From: Amycolatopsis japonica | GTDB taxonomy: Bacteria; Actinomycetota; Actinomycetes; Mycobacteriales; Pseudonocardiaceae | Length of the DNA stretch: 64,000 nucleotides | Direction: 5' to 3' | Assembly: GCF_000732925.1 (NCBI RefSeq) | Contig: NZ_CP008953.1 | Coordinates: 1,488,001-1,552,000 of the forward strand | Shown: piece by piece, positions 8,620 through 18,376 of the stretch | Layout of the letters: each line of letters starts with the position of its first letter | Position numbering within the stretch: position 1 is the stretch's first letter | The notes under the pieces: generated by a model | Told to the model about the DNA's origin: nothing | Seen by the model: the letters and a program-made list of their open reading frames with translations, nothing else | Database searches by the model: none | Position numbers and translations under genes: made by a program

Positions 8620-9654
8620 TTAGCTGTTAAGGCGTGAGGAAACGGCTGGCGGCATCGGCGTGGGCGGCTCCAGCCCCGGTCGCATGGCGCGCGTGGTATC
8701 GAGGTTGCGCCCACCGCTCGACGGCGGGGATGCGGGCAGATGCGGCCAAAGCTTCGGAAGCTCGGCCAGGGCTACCCGTCCCAGAGCTCCGGAGTCATCG
8801 ACCCGGAGCCATCGAGATGCGGACATGTCGAGTGGATCAGCGGAGGACTCGCCGCTCGTCGTCGCCACTGGCACTCGCGCGGGGCTGTCGAGACTTCGCA
8901 GCACTTCGGCCAGTACGCGGCGCGCGTTGGCTTCTCTGACGGCGGTGGGAAACCAGGCCAGAACGGGTGTGGCGATACCCGTGGCGTCGGCGAGGCGCTC
9001 ATAGCGGACCAACTTGCTCGCCAGACGGGACAGTGTCTCTGTGCCGAAGTCGAACTCGACGAACCATTCGACCTCCCGTCCGGCTTTGACCCACCTGCCG
9101 TAGCCATCCGGGGTGACGATGTCGCCCCAATGTCGTCCGCACCGGGCCGCCGACCACCAAGTGGTGAGCTTTGCGGCGGCCTCGGGTTGACGGGACGCGC
9201 GAATCAGGGTGGTGAAGAGCGCGTTGCAGCCCACGGTATGGGCGAGTTGGAGAGAGAAAGCGCGGCCCACTTCGCGTTCGCGGCTGTAGCCGAGGTCTTT
9301 GAGCTCAAGGCCGTCTTCATAGGCGATCGCCGCGGCTCCTGCGGTATCGAGGACGTAGTGCATCGGGTGCGAGCCGACGGACCGGTGCGGTTGGAATCGG
9401 TGCACAACGCCCCACCGGTAGAGGTTGTGCAGGCGCAGGTTCGCGGCACGGCGTCCAGGGAAGGCGATGTCGACGATCTGAGTGCTGGTGAGGACGTGGT
9501 GCTCGAACAGCATCCGGCACAACCAGCGGTCGCGGTCGGTGAGATGCCGGGCGAGCCAGGCGTGGTGCTCGGCGCTGTTCAGTACGCGTGGTGCGGGACG
9601 TTCCGGCCGGTGTGCTCGCAGCTGTCGTTGCGGGGTGGGGTTGCTGATCTTCAT
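8620..9654 (-). CDS. Replication-relaxation family protein
   Basis: 344 aa. The internal start at 9654 is chosen because GGAGGTG lies six bases upstream on the minus strand; a frame to 9678 has no such site. The N-terminal part (L-T-D-R-D-R-W-L-C-R-M-L, then T-S-T-Q-I-V-D-I-A-F, then R-L-x-x-L-Y-R-W-G-V-V) is a winged-helix of the Replic_Relax family, common in actinobacterial mobile elements and linked to plasmid replication or relaxation. The C-terminal half is nuclease-like in layout, with the segment V-E-W-F-V-E-F-D-F-G-T-E, but activity is unproven. It lies between the coupling-protein and hydrolase genes. Confidence 0.75.
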   Translation of the reverse strand: MKISNPTPQRQLRAHRPERPAPRVLNSAEHHAWLARHLTDRDRWLCRMLFEHHVLTSTQIVDIAFPGRRAANLRLHNLYRWGVVHRFQPHRSVGSHPMHYVLDTAGAAAIAYEDGLELKDLGYSREREVGRAFSLQLAHTVGCNALFTTLIRASRQPEAAAKLTTWWSAARCGRHWGDIVTPDGYGRWVKAGREVEWFVEFDFGTETLSRLASKLVRYERLADATGIATPVLAWFPTAVREANARRVLAEVLRSLDSPARVPVATTSGESSADPLDMSASRWLRVDDSGALGRVALAELPKLWPHLPASPPSSGGRNLDTTRAMRPGLEPPTPMPPAVSSRLNS

Positions 9655-9719
9655 GTGGTGCACCTCCAAATGCGCCAATGCGCGGCGTTGGGTTCAAACG
9701 AGGAATTGCGAGTGCCGGG

Positions 9720-12221
9720 TCAGGCGGCACGCCGGGGATCGAATGCTGCGGATCGTGCGTGTTCGGCAGTGTGCGGTGTGCTCGGAGCCTTAGCGTTGGT
9801 CCGTGCGAGCTGGCGGATCTCCTTAGCGCGTCCGGGGATCGCGGGCGGAAGCTTCTCGGTGACTGATGTGAACGGGGGTGCTTCCTCGCTGTTGAGCACC
9901 AGCCGTGCGGCGATGTGGTAGCGGCCCAGGTTGGCGAGGTCGTGTTCGGAGAGCTGGGGCTCGGTGTGCCGCGCGAGGTCACGCGCGTCTTCGGGCGACG
10001 CGGAGAAGATGATCTTTGAGCGGGCGTTGGCGCTGATGCCTTCTTCCAACTCGCGGGGGAGCTGGCGCAGGTATTGGTGGGCCAGGGTCATCGACATCCG
10101 GTAGCCGCGAGCTTCAGCGAGCATGTCTTCCAAGGGGTAAGCGAGGGACAGGAAGTTGTGGCATTCGTCGATGTAGAGCGAGCTGTCGAGCCTTTCCCGC
10201 TGGGGGATTCGGACGCGTCGGGTGGCGGCTTGCCAGGTGCGGGCGACCACGATCGAACCGACCAGCCGGGCGGTGTCGATCCCGAGCGAGTTTTTACTCA
10301 GCCGGACGAGGCAGATGCCACCGTTGAGGACCGCGTCCATGTCGACGGTGGATTCGCCGCCTGCGAGGGAGGCCCGGATGAACGGCCGCAACAGCAGGCC
10401 GCGGAGCTTGTTCATCAACGGTGCGACGACCTGGGCCTTGCTGGCATCGGATAGGTCGTCGTACCAGGCCCAGAAGCCGCGCAGGACGTCGTCGGAGACC
10501 TGTGCGAGTGCGCGTTCCCGGAAGCTCGGCACGGTCAGAAGTTTCGGCAGGTGGGTCAGGGTCGAGGTGCCGGGAAGTTCGCGCAGGGTCAGCAATCCGG
10601 ATCGGAGGATGTCTTCGGTGCGTGGGCCCCAGCTGGAGGAGTACACGTGGGAGAAGATCGACACCAGGTCATCGACGGTGCGAGCAGTGTCGGCACCTTC
10701 GAGCGGGTTAAGCACCGGTGGCCGGAAGCGGCTATCGGCGTCGAAGAGCACGACCTTGTCCCCGAGCCGTGACGGAAGCCGCATCAGGACGTCGGTGATC
10801 AGGTCGCCTTTCGGGTCGATGACCACCAGGCCGCGGCCGGCGTCGGCATCGTCGAGAATCATCCGCGCCATCAGTTCGCTCTTGCCGCTGCCGGTGGCCC
10901 CGAGGATGTGCAGGTGGTGACGGGCGTCAGCGACACGCAGCCCGACCGGACGGGAATGGCCGGAGTCACTGACCCCGATCGGCTTCACCTCTGCGCCACC
11001 GGTGGCGATACCAGGCGGTGGTGGGACAGCCTTTGCCCCGGCGCGCTGCAGGCCGGGTATGGCGTCGTCGGTCGGGAGGTGCGCGAGCGCGGCCAGCTCG
11101 GTGATGGAGAGCAGGTCGCCGTCGGCGAGGCGGCGTTCGGTGACGGCACGGACTGGGTGAGAGAGCCGGACACGGCGGTAGTAGTTGTGCTCGCTGAAAG
11201 CCGCGAACGCACTGGCGATGGCGTGGCCGCGTCCGGCCAAGTGCTCGTGCACCGGCGAACGCTTCGCGTCGGTCAGGTCCTCGTCGACGAGGGTGGCGAC
11301 GGCGTAGCGGATGCGGGTTTCGTACTGGGGGCCGCGCTGCTTGGCCACAATGACCCGATCTCGGGACGAGGTCTCTAAGACTGTCTGGCGATCGGCGACC
11401 GGCTTCGTCGTGCTGGCTCGGGATTTGCGTCCCTTCGTGTGCGGGGTAATCAGGTCCAGGAAGCGTCCCGCCACTTTCGCGGAGCTTCCGGAGCGGACGT
11501 GGCGGGCGGCTCGGCGGGCTTGGCGGACACGCGCACCGGTGACCGGTCGCGCGAGGATCTGCACGACGGCGCGTTCGCGGGAGCCGAGTCCTGCCGGTGC
11601 GCCGAGCAGGGCGCGGACCGGGTCGGCGGGGAAGTCGGAGCGGATCGGCAGTGCTTCGCTGCGAGCGAGCCGCATTTCCCCGCCGACGGCCTCGACGGCT
11701 TTTCCCGCGGGCGTGGATTCCGGGATCGGTGGTTTGGCCGGGGTGGTGCGGGTGTGGGCGCCGGGCCAGGCCGCTTCGATCGCGCGTTCGGCCATGCCGG
11801 GCGGGACGATCCCGGGCAGCCATACTCGGACGGCGACTCCGGCGTGGGAGAAGACGTATTCCCATACGATGTGCGGCTGTCCGTGGATCCGGCGTTTCCA
11901 GCCGGGACGTAGGAGTCCGACCAGGTTGGAGAAGAGCGCCTCGGCACCGTCCGGGTCCACGGTGGGCGGGGCGAGCACCGTGACCAGCCGGGCCCCGGCG
12001 GTCATCCGGTCATGGCGTCGTCGCATCCACCACCGTCGTCCGAGGACGGCGCCGGTCCAAGCCAGCGCGAGCGCGGGACCGGCGACCGGTCCCCACGACA
12101 TGGCGACGTCTCGCACCGCGGTGAGCAGGGCGTGCACCGCGCCTCCGGGATCGCGGAGGTAGTCTTGCAAGGGAGAGGTAATCGCCTCCGCGTAGGCAGC
12201 CGCGGATGGGGCAGAAGACAT
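9720..12221 (-). CDS. VirD4/TraG-type coupling ATPase
   Basis: 833 aa from the ATG at 12221, which has AAGGAG upstream; the longer frame to 12365 overlaps the next gene. One or two N-terminal membrane helices (about 35-60) lead into a cytoplasmic part. Walker A is G-A-T-G-S-G-K-S at about 441-448, followed by L-V-V-I-D-P-K-G-D-L; Walker B lies in S-L-Y-I-D-E-C-H-N. This fits the type IV coupling protein that feeds the DNA-relaxase complex into the channel. It is not an FtsK-like TraB of Streptomyces double-strand transfer type. Same operon as VirB4, TrbL and PrgI. Confidence 0.88.
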   Translation of the reverse strand: MSSAPSAAAYAEAITSPLQDYLRDPGGAVHALLTAVRDVAMSWGPVAGPALALAWTGAVLGRRWWMRRRHDRMTAGARLVTVLAPPTVDPDGAEALFSNLVGLLRPGWKRRIHGQPHIVWEYVFSHAGVAVRVWLPGIVPPGMAERAIEAAWPGAHTRTTPAKPPIPESTPAGKAVEAVGGEMRLARSEALPIRSDFPADPVRALLGAPAGLGSRERAVVQILARPVTGARVRQARRAARHVRSGSSAKVAGRFLDLITPHTKGRKSRASTTKPVADRQTVLETSSRDRVIVAKQRGPQYETRIRYAVATLVDEDLTDAKRSPVHEHLAGRGHAIASAFAAFSEHNYYRRVRLSHPVRAVTERRLADGDLLSITELAALAHLPTDDAIPGLQRAGAKAVPPPPGIATGGAEVKPIGVSDSGHSRPVGLRVADARHHLHILGATGSGKSELMARMILDDADAGRGLVVIDPKGDLITDVLMRLPSRLGDKVVLFDADSRFRPPVLNPLEGADTARTVDDLVSIFSHVYSSSWGPRTEDILRSGLLTLRELPGTSTLTHLPKLLTVPSFRERALAQVSDDVLRGFWAWYDDLSDASKAQVVAPLMNKLRGLLLRPFIRASLAGGESTVDMDAVLNGGICLVRLSKNSLGIDTARLVGSIVVARTWQAATRRVRIPQRERLDSSLYIDECHNFLSLAYPLEDMLAEARGYRMSMTLAHQYLRQLPRELEEGISANARSKIIFSASPEDARDLARHTEPQLSEHDLANLGRYHIAARLVLNSEEAPPFTSVTEKLPPAIPGRAKEIRQLARTNAKAPSTPHTAEHARSAAFDPRRAA

Positions 12222-12255
12222 CAGAACTCCTTTCTGCACTGGGGAAATCAGGCGT

Positions 12256-13089
12256 TCAGGCTGCGTGGCGATGGGCGTCCGCTGGGCGCGGAAGGTTCTG
12301 CGGCGACGGCGGCGCCGGGCTCGTGCCGGGTACGAGCCGGAGGTGTCGGCGTCGTTTGTGGGCACGGTCGGCGTCGATTTCGGCCTGCCATTCCGACAGT
12401 CGTCGCCCGTCCATCCGTTTGAGGAAGTGCGGGATGTTGTTCGCGGGTACCCCGACGAGCCGCGGGCCGAGTACGGCCAGCAGGTCGGAGGCTTCTTGCG
12501 AGGACCATCCGGCTGTGGTGATGGCGGCGGTGTCGGGGAAAACGTCGGCGACCCGGTCGCGGCTGGGGTCGATGTGGGTGTCTTCTTTGCCGCCGTAGCT
12601 GTAGACCCACAGGAAGTTGCTGGGCGGATCCGGCTCGATCAGCCGTTTGAATCGGAGGACTTCCTTGGTATAGGCGTAGAAAGTCACGTCCGGGCAGGCT
12701 CGCATGACGCGGCACCATGCGAGCGTGTAGGGGTCGTCGAAGAAGTCTCCGGCGTCGTGGACGCGGATGAATTTGCCGGTGAACCGTGGCGCTGAGAGTT
12801 CGCGGATCATGGCCGTTTCCCAGCCGGGCAGGTCGTCGAGGACGAAGGCGAGATTGGCTTGGTGGCGGGCTTTCACGGCAGGGAAGCGGTAGGTTCCGTT
12901 GCGGGCGTAGCAGATCTGCGCGCAGGCCGAGGCCGCGGGGCAGGTCACCTGTGTTCGTCCGTCGGGCAGCCGGGCCGCGAGCGCGGGCAGTGTCCAGTTC
13001 CAGACGCCGATGGCGCGCATCGCCCGGTTCTGCGTCAGCAACCGCGCGGGCCGGCTGACGTTAGCCAATTTCGTGCCGGGTAAAGACAT
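12256..13089 (-). CDS. GP88-family protein (phage gene product 88 domain)
   Basis: 277 aa from ATG 13089, with GAGGTG at a spacing of six. The motif T-C-P-A-A-S-A-C-A-Q-I-C-Y-A-R-N-G followed by A-V-K-A-R-H-Q-A-N-L is characteristic of the gene product 88 family known from actinophages and mobile elements. The Cys cluster probably binds metal. F-I-R-V-H-D-A-G-D-F-F and F-Y-A-Y-T-K-E-V are further conserved-looking blocks. The biochemical role of the family is unknown. The third codon is TTA. It interrupts the transfer genes between the VirD4-like and VirB4-like genes. Confidence 0.72.
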   Translation of the reverse strand: MSLPGTKLANVSRPARLLTQNRAMRAIGVWNWTLPALAARLPDGRTQVTCPAASACAQICYARNGTYRFPAVKARHQANLAFVLDDLPGWETAMIRELSAPRFTGKFIRVHDAGDFFDDPYTLAWCRVMRACPDVTFYAYTKEVLRFKRLIEPDPPSNFLWVYSYGGKEDTHIDPSRDRVADVFPDTAAITTAGWSSQEASDLLAVLGPRLVGVPANNIPHFLKRMDGRRLSEWQAEIDADRAHKRRRHLRLVPGTSPAPPSPQNLPRPADAHRHAA

Positions 13090-13148
13090 AAAGCACCTCA
13101 CACAAGCAGGCAGGAGCAAGGAAAGGGAGCGGCTAAGCGGGCTTAGCG

Positions 13149-15059
13149 TCAGGCGGCGGGATCGACGTCGATGTGACGGTCGGTGTCGTCGTCGAACGTC
13201 GCCTCGGTATCGATGCCGTCAAGGTCGACGAACGCGCTGTCGTCGGCCTCGACGCCGGATTCGGCGTACGCGGCGAGCTCGGCCGGGTCTGTGGTGATGA
13301 GCGCGTTCTCTTGGGGCGAGGCCAAAGCTTGGAACGCGACTCGCTGTGTCCCGGTGCTGAGCAGGCCTTGTCCTTTGTCCGCGGAGACGAGGAACTGTTT
13401 CTCCCCGTCGGACAGGTTGAACGTCGTCACGATCTCGTCGATCGCTTGGGTGGCTTGGCGGAGCAGGATCTGTGTGGCGGCGTTGGCGATGATCGCCTTG
13501 CCCAGCTCGGTGCCGAGGACGTCGCCGGCATCCTGTGTCGCGATGGTCAGGCCTGCCCAGTGTTTCCGGGCGGCTTTGGCCATGCGGTGCAGGAAACGCG
13601 CCCCGGCGGGGTCCTGCATAAGGAGCCATGCTTCCTCGACGGTGATTAGCCGTGGCCGCCGGATGGCGGGGTTGGAGACGCGCCGCCAGATCGTGTCCAA
13701 GGTGAGCAGGGTCCCGATCGCGCGCAGCTCGTCTGGCAGGTCGCGGAGGCTGAACACGGTCAGGTGGCCCTCGGGTCTGGTGGTGGTGGGCCCGGCGAAC
13801 ATCGCTGAGGATGCGCCGTCGACGAACGGATGCAGCCGGGACGCGAGGTCGGCCGCGACCGGATCACTGGTGCCGGTGAGGGTCGCGGAGAGGTCGGCCA
13901 GCAGTGGTGCCTGGCGGCCCCAGGTCCGGGGATCGCTGGTGATCCCGGCATTCTTGTAGGTGGTGAGGAACGCGCGGTCGAGCACGGCCCGCTGGTGCGC
14001 GGACAGTTCCATGCCGAGCAGGACGCCGATCACGGTGTGCAGGAACAGAACGCGTCGGGTCAGCGCGTCTTTCGGTGCGGTGCGGCGCCCGTCCGGGCGT
14101 GTCGCGATCGGCAGGTCGAAGGGGTTGATGCGGACCGCTGGATCGCCGAGGCGGATATAGGTGCCGCCGATGGCCTCGCACAGCCGGCGGTACTCGTCTT
14201 CCGGGTCGATGATCGCGACTTCGATACCCCGGTAGAGCGAGCGGAGCGCTTCGAGTTTGGCCAGGTAGCTTTTTCCGGCGCCGGACCGGCCGAGGACGAC
14301 GCTGTTGTAGTTGTCCGCGGCGAACCTGTTCCAGTGCACCAGGCCCTGGCTGCCGATGTTGAACCCGTACAGCACACCGTCCGGCGCGGTGACGCTGGTC
14401 GGGTCGGCGGGCGGAAGGTCCGGTGAGGTGAACGGGAACGCGGCGGCCAGCGCGCTGGTGTCGAAGGTGCGGCGCATGCCGATGAGGTCCAGCGCGAGCG
14501 GCAGGGTCGAGACCCAGCCTTGTAGCGACCGGTAGGTGGTGGGCTGAGCGTTCATCAGCAGCGACGCCGCGAGGGACCGGACCGCGGCGACGTGTTCGGC
14601 GAGATCGGGTTCGCTGGTGGCGTGCACGGTCAGATACAGGCCGAACCGGTAGAGCTTTCCTTCGCCGCGGGCAACGCGGGCGGACAGGTCGTAGGCGTCC
14701 TCGGTGGCGGCCTCGACCATCGGGTCCAGCAGCCGCCCCTTCTCGTTGCTGTGCCGTCGTCCGGATTCCAGTTTGGACAGCTGGCGCTTGAGCCGGTTGG
14801 CGGCGGTGACCGGGTCGATCGGCTCGATGTGCAGCGAGACATCGACCCGTCCGGGATAGGACAGCAGCGGTTGAAGCCATCCCGCGTGCACTTCGCGCGG
14901 GTAGCCGGTGATCGCGAACGATGCGACCCATTCGCCGCCGATCTCCAGATGGCGCGGCGAGACCGAGAGCGAGTCCGGGGTGAACGCGCTCGCTCCGCCC
15001 GCCGGGGTTGCCGCGGTTCGTCGGGCGCGTCCTCGAGTGTGGCTGGTTTTCCTGCTCAT
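13149..15059 (-). CDS. VirB4-type conjugation ATPase
   Basis: 636 aa. Walker A G-R-S-G-A-G-K-S at 257-264, then V-A-I-I-D-P-E-D-E-Y, Walker B in L-I-T-V-E-E-A-W-L-L-M, then G-L-T-I-A-T-Q-D-A and a C-terminal L-L-R-Q. This order is typical of the VirB4/TraC/TrbE ATPases that energise type IV secretion. The N-terminal 240 residues are the usual variable VirB4 domain. The start ATG overlaps the TGA of the PrgI-like gene by four bases, implying translational coupling. Confidence 0.9.
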   Translation of the reverse strand: MSRKTSHTRGRARRTAATPAGGASAFTPDSLSVSPRHLEIGGEWVASFAITGYPREVHAGWLQPLLSYPGRVDVSLHIEPIDPVTAANRLKRQLSKLESGRRHSNEKGRLLDPMVEAATEDAYDLSARVARGEGKLYRFGLYLTVHATSEPDLAEHVAAVRSLAASLLMNAQPTTYRSLQGWVSTLPLALDLIGMRRTFDTSALAAAFPFTSPDLPPADPTSVTAPDGVLYGFNIGSQGLVHWNRFAADNYNSVVLGRSGAGKSYLAKLEALRSLYRGIEVAIIDPEDEYRRLCEAIGGTYIRLGDPAVRINPFDLPIATRPDGRRTAPKDALTRRVLFLHTVIGVLLGMELSAHQRAVLDRAFLTTYKNAGITSDPRTWGRQAPLLADLSATLTGTSDPVAADLASRLHPFVDGASSAMFAGPTTTRPEGHLTVFSLRDLPDELRAIGTLLTLDTIWRRVSNPAIRRPRLITVEEAWLLMQDPAGARFLHRMAKAARKHWAGLTIATQDAGDVLGTELGKAIIANAATQILLRQATQAIDEIVTTFNLSDGEKQFLVSADKGQGLLSTGTQRVAFQALASPQENALITTDPAELAAYAESGVEADDSAFVDLDGIDTEATFDDDTDRHIDVDPAA

Positions 15060-16213
15060 AGGTCGTCGCCCTCCCAGTCGTCGAGTGCTGTTGCCTCCGG
15101 TGCCGCGCGGCGGGTGGGCTCCCGGCGGGTCCTCGGGGTTCGGAGGGGTGGTTCGTCCTCGGGTTCGGCGGCGGTGGTGATCACCTCGTCTGCGCCGGCG
15201 AGCCCGGCCGACGGCGGGATGAGGTTGTCGGGATTGCAGGCGGTGGCGAGGACGGCGGTGGCCTGCCCGGCGTCCAGCGGGGTGATCGTGATCCCGGCGG
15301 GGGAGAGCAGTTCGATGGCTTCGCCCAGGCGGCGCACGAGCCGGGTTTCCGCGGATCGCAGCGCGCTTTCGGTGACGGTGTCGTTCCGGTTGGCGTGGCG
15401 GCGTGCGCGCAGGACAGCCAGCGGTGATGCGCCGCCGAGCCCGTCGGTCGGACCGGCCGCGCGTACCGGTTCGCGCAGGACGATCAGCACCTGGCGGCGT
15501 AGCAGATCGGTCGAGCGGCGCAGTTGGTCGAGGTAGGTCGCGTGCTCGCGCGCGGCCGTTTCGAGCATCGGATGCGGCAGGCCGGGAGCGGCCTCGCGCA
15601 AGTCGTTGATCTGGTGGCTCAGGTCGAGTCGCTCGGCGCGGACGAGGATCTGCACGGGGGCGGAGATCGAGTGCAGGTACCGGCCGAACGATGCGACCAG
15701 CGCTTCCTGTTCGCCGGGGGTGCGGAGCGCGAAGTTCACGGTGCTGGCGACCGCGACCATGGCTACGCCGTCGGACCCGAGGTCGATGACACCGGCTTCG
15801 GTGACCCCTTCCGCGGGCAGTCGCAGCGCGGCCGGTGACACCTGCGAACCGTCCGCCGCGCCAGTGTCGTCGTTCGCCGCGACCTGACTGGTCAGCCAGT
15901 CGGGCGCGGGACGGACACCTTCGGGCGCGGCTACCCGATGCCGTGGCTGCATGCGCTGCCGGATGGCCGCGAGCACGAGCCGGTCAAGGCTCACGCCGTC
16001 GCGCTGCCCCAGGGCCAGCACCGCGGCCACGACCCCGATCGGGACGGCGATGATCAGGTACACCAGCAGCGGCACCGTGCCGCGGACCAGCGTCCACCCG
16101 CCGTAGAGGGCGATTCCGGTCACCGCGAGGATCGCCAGCTGCCGTGCGGTGAGATTGACGAGGACCCGGTCCTCCCGATCCACATCGGACGGTATGCGCA
16201 CGGGCTGGGTCAT
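15056..16213 (-). CDS. PrgI-family (VirB3-like) transfer membrane protein with large cytoplasmic domain
   Basis: 385 aa. The N-terminus (I-P-S-D-V-D-R-E-D-R, L-T-A-R-Q-L-A-I-L-A-V) leads into two adjacent membrane helices (about 28-70), matching the PrgI/VirB3-like inner-membrane component that neighbours VirB4 in Gram-positive conjugation loci. A soluble domain of about 280 residues follows, with S-F-G-R-Y-L-H-S-I-S and repeated Arg/Glu helices, ending in a disordered acidic tail. The start and stop each overlap neighbouring genes by four bases. Confidence 0.8.
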   Translation of the reverse strand: MTQPVRIPSDVDREDRVLVNLTARQLAILAVTGIALYGGWTLVRGTVPLLVYLIIAVPIGVVAAVLALGQRDGVSLDRLVLAAIRQRMQPRHRVAAPEGVRPAPDWLTSQVAANDDTGAADGSQVSPAALRLPAEGVTEAGVIDLGSDGVAMVAVASTVNFALRTPGEQEALVASFGRYLHSISAPVQILVRAERLDLSHQINDLREAAPGLPHPMLETAAREHATYLDQLRRSTDLLRRQVLIVLREPVRAAGPTDGLGGASPLAVLRARRHANRNDTVTESALRSAETRLVRRLGEAIELLSPAGITITPLDAGQATAVLATACNPDNLIPPSAGLAGADEVITTAAEPEDEPPLRTPRTRREPTRRAAPEATALDDWEGDDL

Positions 16214-18372
16214 GACGTCTTACCTCCACGGGACGAGGGCTTCGGCGCGGGTGCTGGGGGCGCCGGTGGCGGAGTCGGCGCACGGAACGTGACCGGGGGA
16301 GCGGCCGGAGTGCGCGGTCTGGCGTCCGCGGGACGCGGCTCGGGACGCGGGGTCCGGAACACCGGCGCCGACGGAGTCGCGGTCGCGGGCGTGTCTGGCC
16401 GGGACACATGGCCCGGTTCCGGCGCAGCGGGTTGGAACCGCAAGTGCGGCGGGACCGCCGCGACACCGACGGGCCGCGCGGGCGCCTGCCCGTTCCCCTG
16501 GCGGTGTGACGGATTCGCCGTCTGGAATCGCGGGTTCGTCACGCGCCGCCGACCACCGCCAGGCGGTGGGAGCGGGACGGCGGGCCGGGGCGTCGAACTG
16601 AACTTCGGCTTGGGGGGCGGTCCCGATGGAGTGGGGCTGACGGCGGGGTCGTGCGTCGTGGTTTGCGGACCAGGTTGCAGGAACTTCGGTTCTTGCGAGG
16701 GGACGCGGGGGTGCTGGGCGGCGAGCAGCCGCTCGGCGTCGTACTGCTGTTGCATGCGCTTGTTCACTGCTTCCGGAGTCGGGGCCAGCCGCGGTTGCGG
16801 CGGCCAGGGCGGGTCGGCGACACGGGCACGCCCATTCCCGCCGCGGCCGCGGGGTGTCGTGGCGATGCCGGCTGCGCGGGACGCGCCGAACCCGCCGGAG
16901 CTGCCGGCGATGGCGCCGAAGGTCTTCGCGGCGATCACGGCTTTGACCAAGCCGCCGAGAAACGAGCGGCCGCCCCCGCCGAGCTTCGTGGCGGAGAGAA
17001 ACCAGGACGGAATCTTGATCAGGATGTAGAGCAGCCCGAGGACGGCGAAGAGCATCATCAGACCGCCGCCGACGGAGCTGAACAGCTTCGTGCTGCCGTT
17101 GAGGAAGGTGTTGACCGCGACGATCAGCGTGAGCGATTGGACTACCTGGATACCGAGGGTTGCGGCGAGTGCCCGCCAGCCCCAGCGGGCGATGCCGTCG
17201 GTATGGGGAAGGGCGTGGCAGGCGACCCACAGCGGGGCGGACACGGTCAGGAGCAGCGTGATGATCACCCGCACCACGTAGACCAGCAGCAGCGCGATGA
17301 CCGCGATGACCAGGACGACTTGCAGCAGGATGACGAACAGCCCGCCGGAGGCCATCGCGGAGTAGGTGCCGTTGATCGACTGGGTGAGGTTGTCGCCGAG
17401 CTTGGGCGGATCCGCCCCGCCGGACAACACCGCGGTCGACAGCGCGTTCGCGAGCCGGATCGCCTTGTCGATGACGAACAGCGACAGCATCGAGGCGATG
17501 AAGGAGATGACGAGACGGGGCGCGATCTCCTTGATCGAATAGCGGCTCTGGACCGACTCGTGCGACATCACGATGATCCCGCCGATCATGATCAGCCCGC
17601 TGTAGCAGGCCAGCACGATCAGCCAGGAGTTGTTCCACAGGTTCGTCACTCCGGGCAGCGAATCCAGCGTCGGCGTGCTGAACGCGGTGTCGCCCAGCAG
17701 TTTCAGCAGTGGGTCGAGCGCGGACTTGACCAGCTCGCGGAACACCGCGTTGATGGCCTTGTTGATGCAGCCTTCGATGTTGGTGATCCCGCAGTCCGGG
17801 TCGTCACCGTCGGCGCCCGGCCCGGTCGGCCCCGGAGGCGTGGACGGCGCGGGGGAGCTGGGTTGCGGGATGCACCCTTCACCGACGCAGGGACTGCCGG
17901 GGCTGGTGGTCGGAGCCGTGTTTGGTTCGCCGGGTGCGCAGCCGATCTGGCCGGGGAAACAGCTCTCCGGCGGCGGCAGTTCGGTGATCGGCGGCAGCGG
18001 GGTCGCAGGGACCGACGGCCGTGGCGACCCAGTTGGGAAGTTACAGATCGGGTCCGGTGATCCCGGCGGACAGGTCTCACCCGGTGCGACCGTCGGGAGA
18101 GGCAGGGGAAGCTCGGGCTGCGGTTGCGCCGCCGCGGCCTGCGACACGGCGGAGGACGGCGAAGGCACTGGCGCCGCCCACGCTCCGACCGCGAGAAGAC
18201 AGCCGAGGACCACGACCAGGCCGAGCGGAAGCAACCGCAGCAGGCGACGCCGTGGACCACCGGTCCCGCCCGAGGCGGACGGGCTGAGCAGGATGCGCCC
18301 GCGAACCGTCACACGCGTGTCGGTCTCGCTGCGACCGGATGTGAGCGCGGGGTCGGGACGGGACGTGGCCAT
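16210..18372 (-). CDS. TrbL/VirB6-like polytopic transfer channel protein
   Basis: 720 aa from the ATG at 18372, four bases after the upstream stop; the frame to 18519 overlaps the pilin gene. An N-terminal membrane segment (L-L-P-L-G-L-V-V-V-L-G-C-L-L-A-V) is followed by a Pro/Cys-rich extracellular stretch. Then come about six membrane helices (about 270-520) of TrbL/VirB6 layout, including N-N-S-W-L-I-V-L-A-C and V-V-L-V-I-A-V-I-A-L-L-L-V. The C-terminal 200 residues are Pro/Arg-rich and probably disordered. It should form the inner-membrane channel with the VirB4 and PrgI-like proteins. Confidence 0.8.
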   Translation of the reverse strand: MATSRPDPALTSGRSETDTRVTVRGRILLSPSASGGTGGPRRRLLRLLPLGLVVVLGCLLAVGAWAAPVPSPSSAVSQAAAAQPQPELPLPLPTVAPGETCPPGSPDPICNFPTGSPRPSVPATPLPPITELPPPESCFPGQIGCAPGEPNTAPTTSPGSPCVGEGCIPQPSSPAPSTPPGPTGPGADGDDPDCGITNIEGCINKAINAVFRELVKSALDPLLKLLGDTAFSTPTLDSLPGVTNLWNNSWLIVLACYSGLIMIGGIIVMSHESVQSRYSIKEIAPRLVISFIASMLSLFVIDKAIRLANALSTAVLSGGADPPKLGDNLTQSINGTYSAMASGGLFVILLQVVLVIAVIALLLVYVVRVIITLLLTVSAPLWVACHALPHTDGIARWGWRALAATLGIQVVQSLTLIVAVNTFLNGSTKLFSSVGGGLMMLFAVLGLLYILIKIPSWFLSATKLGGGGRSFLGGLVKAVIAAKTFGAIAGSSGGFGASRAAGIATTPRGRGGNGRARVADPPWPPQPRLAPTPEAVNKRMQQQYDAERLLAAQHPRVPSQEPKFLQPGPQTTTHDPAVSPTPSGPPPKPKFSSTPRPAVPLPPPGGGRRRVTNPRFQTANPSHRQGNGQAPARPVGVAAVPPHLRFQPAAPEPGHVSRPDTPATATPSAPVFRTPRPEPRPADARPRTPAAPPVTFRAPTPPPAPPAPAPKPSSRGGKTS

Positions 18373-18376
18373 GACC

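Noticed and set aside
8740..9921. Long plus-strand frame opposite the replication-relaxation gene
   Set aside because: It is the antisense shadow of a well-supported gene and lacks a start site or known domain.
9720..12365. Extended start for the coupling-protein gene with an Arg-rich leader
   Set aside because: The extension overlaps the GP88 gene, and a good AAGGAG precedes the internal ATG at 12221.
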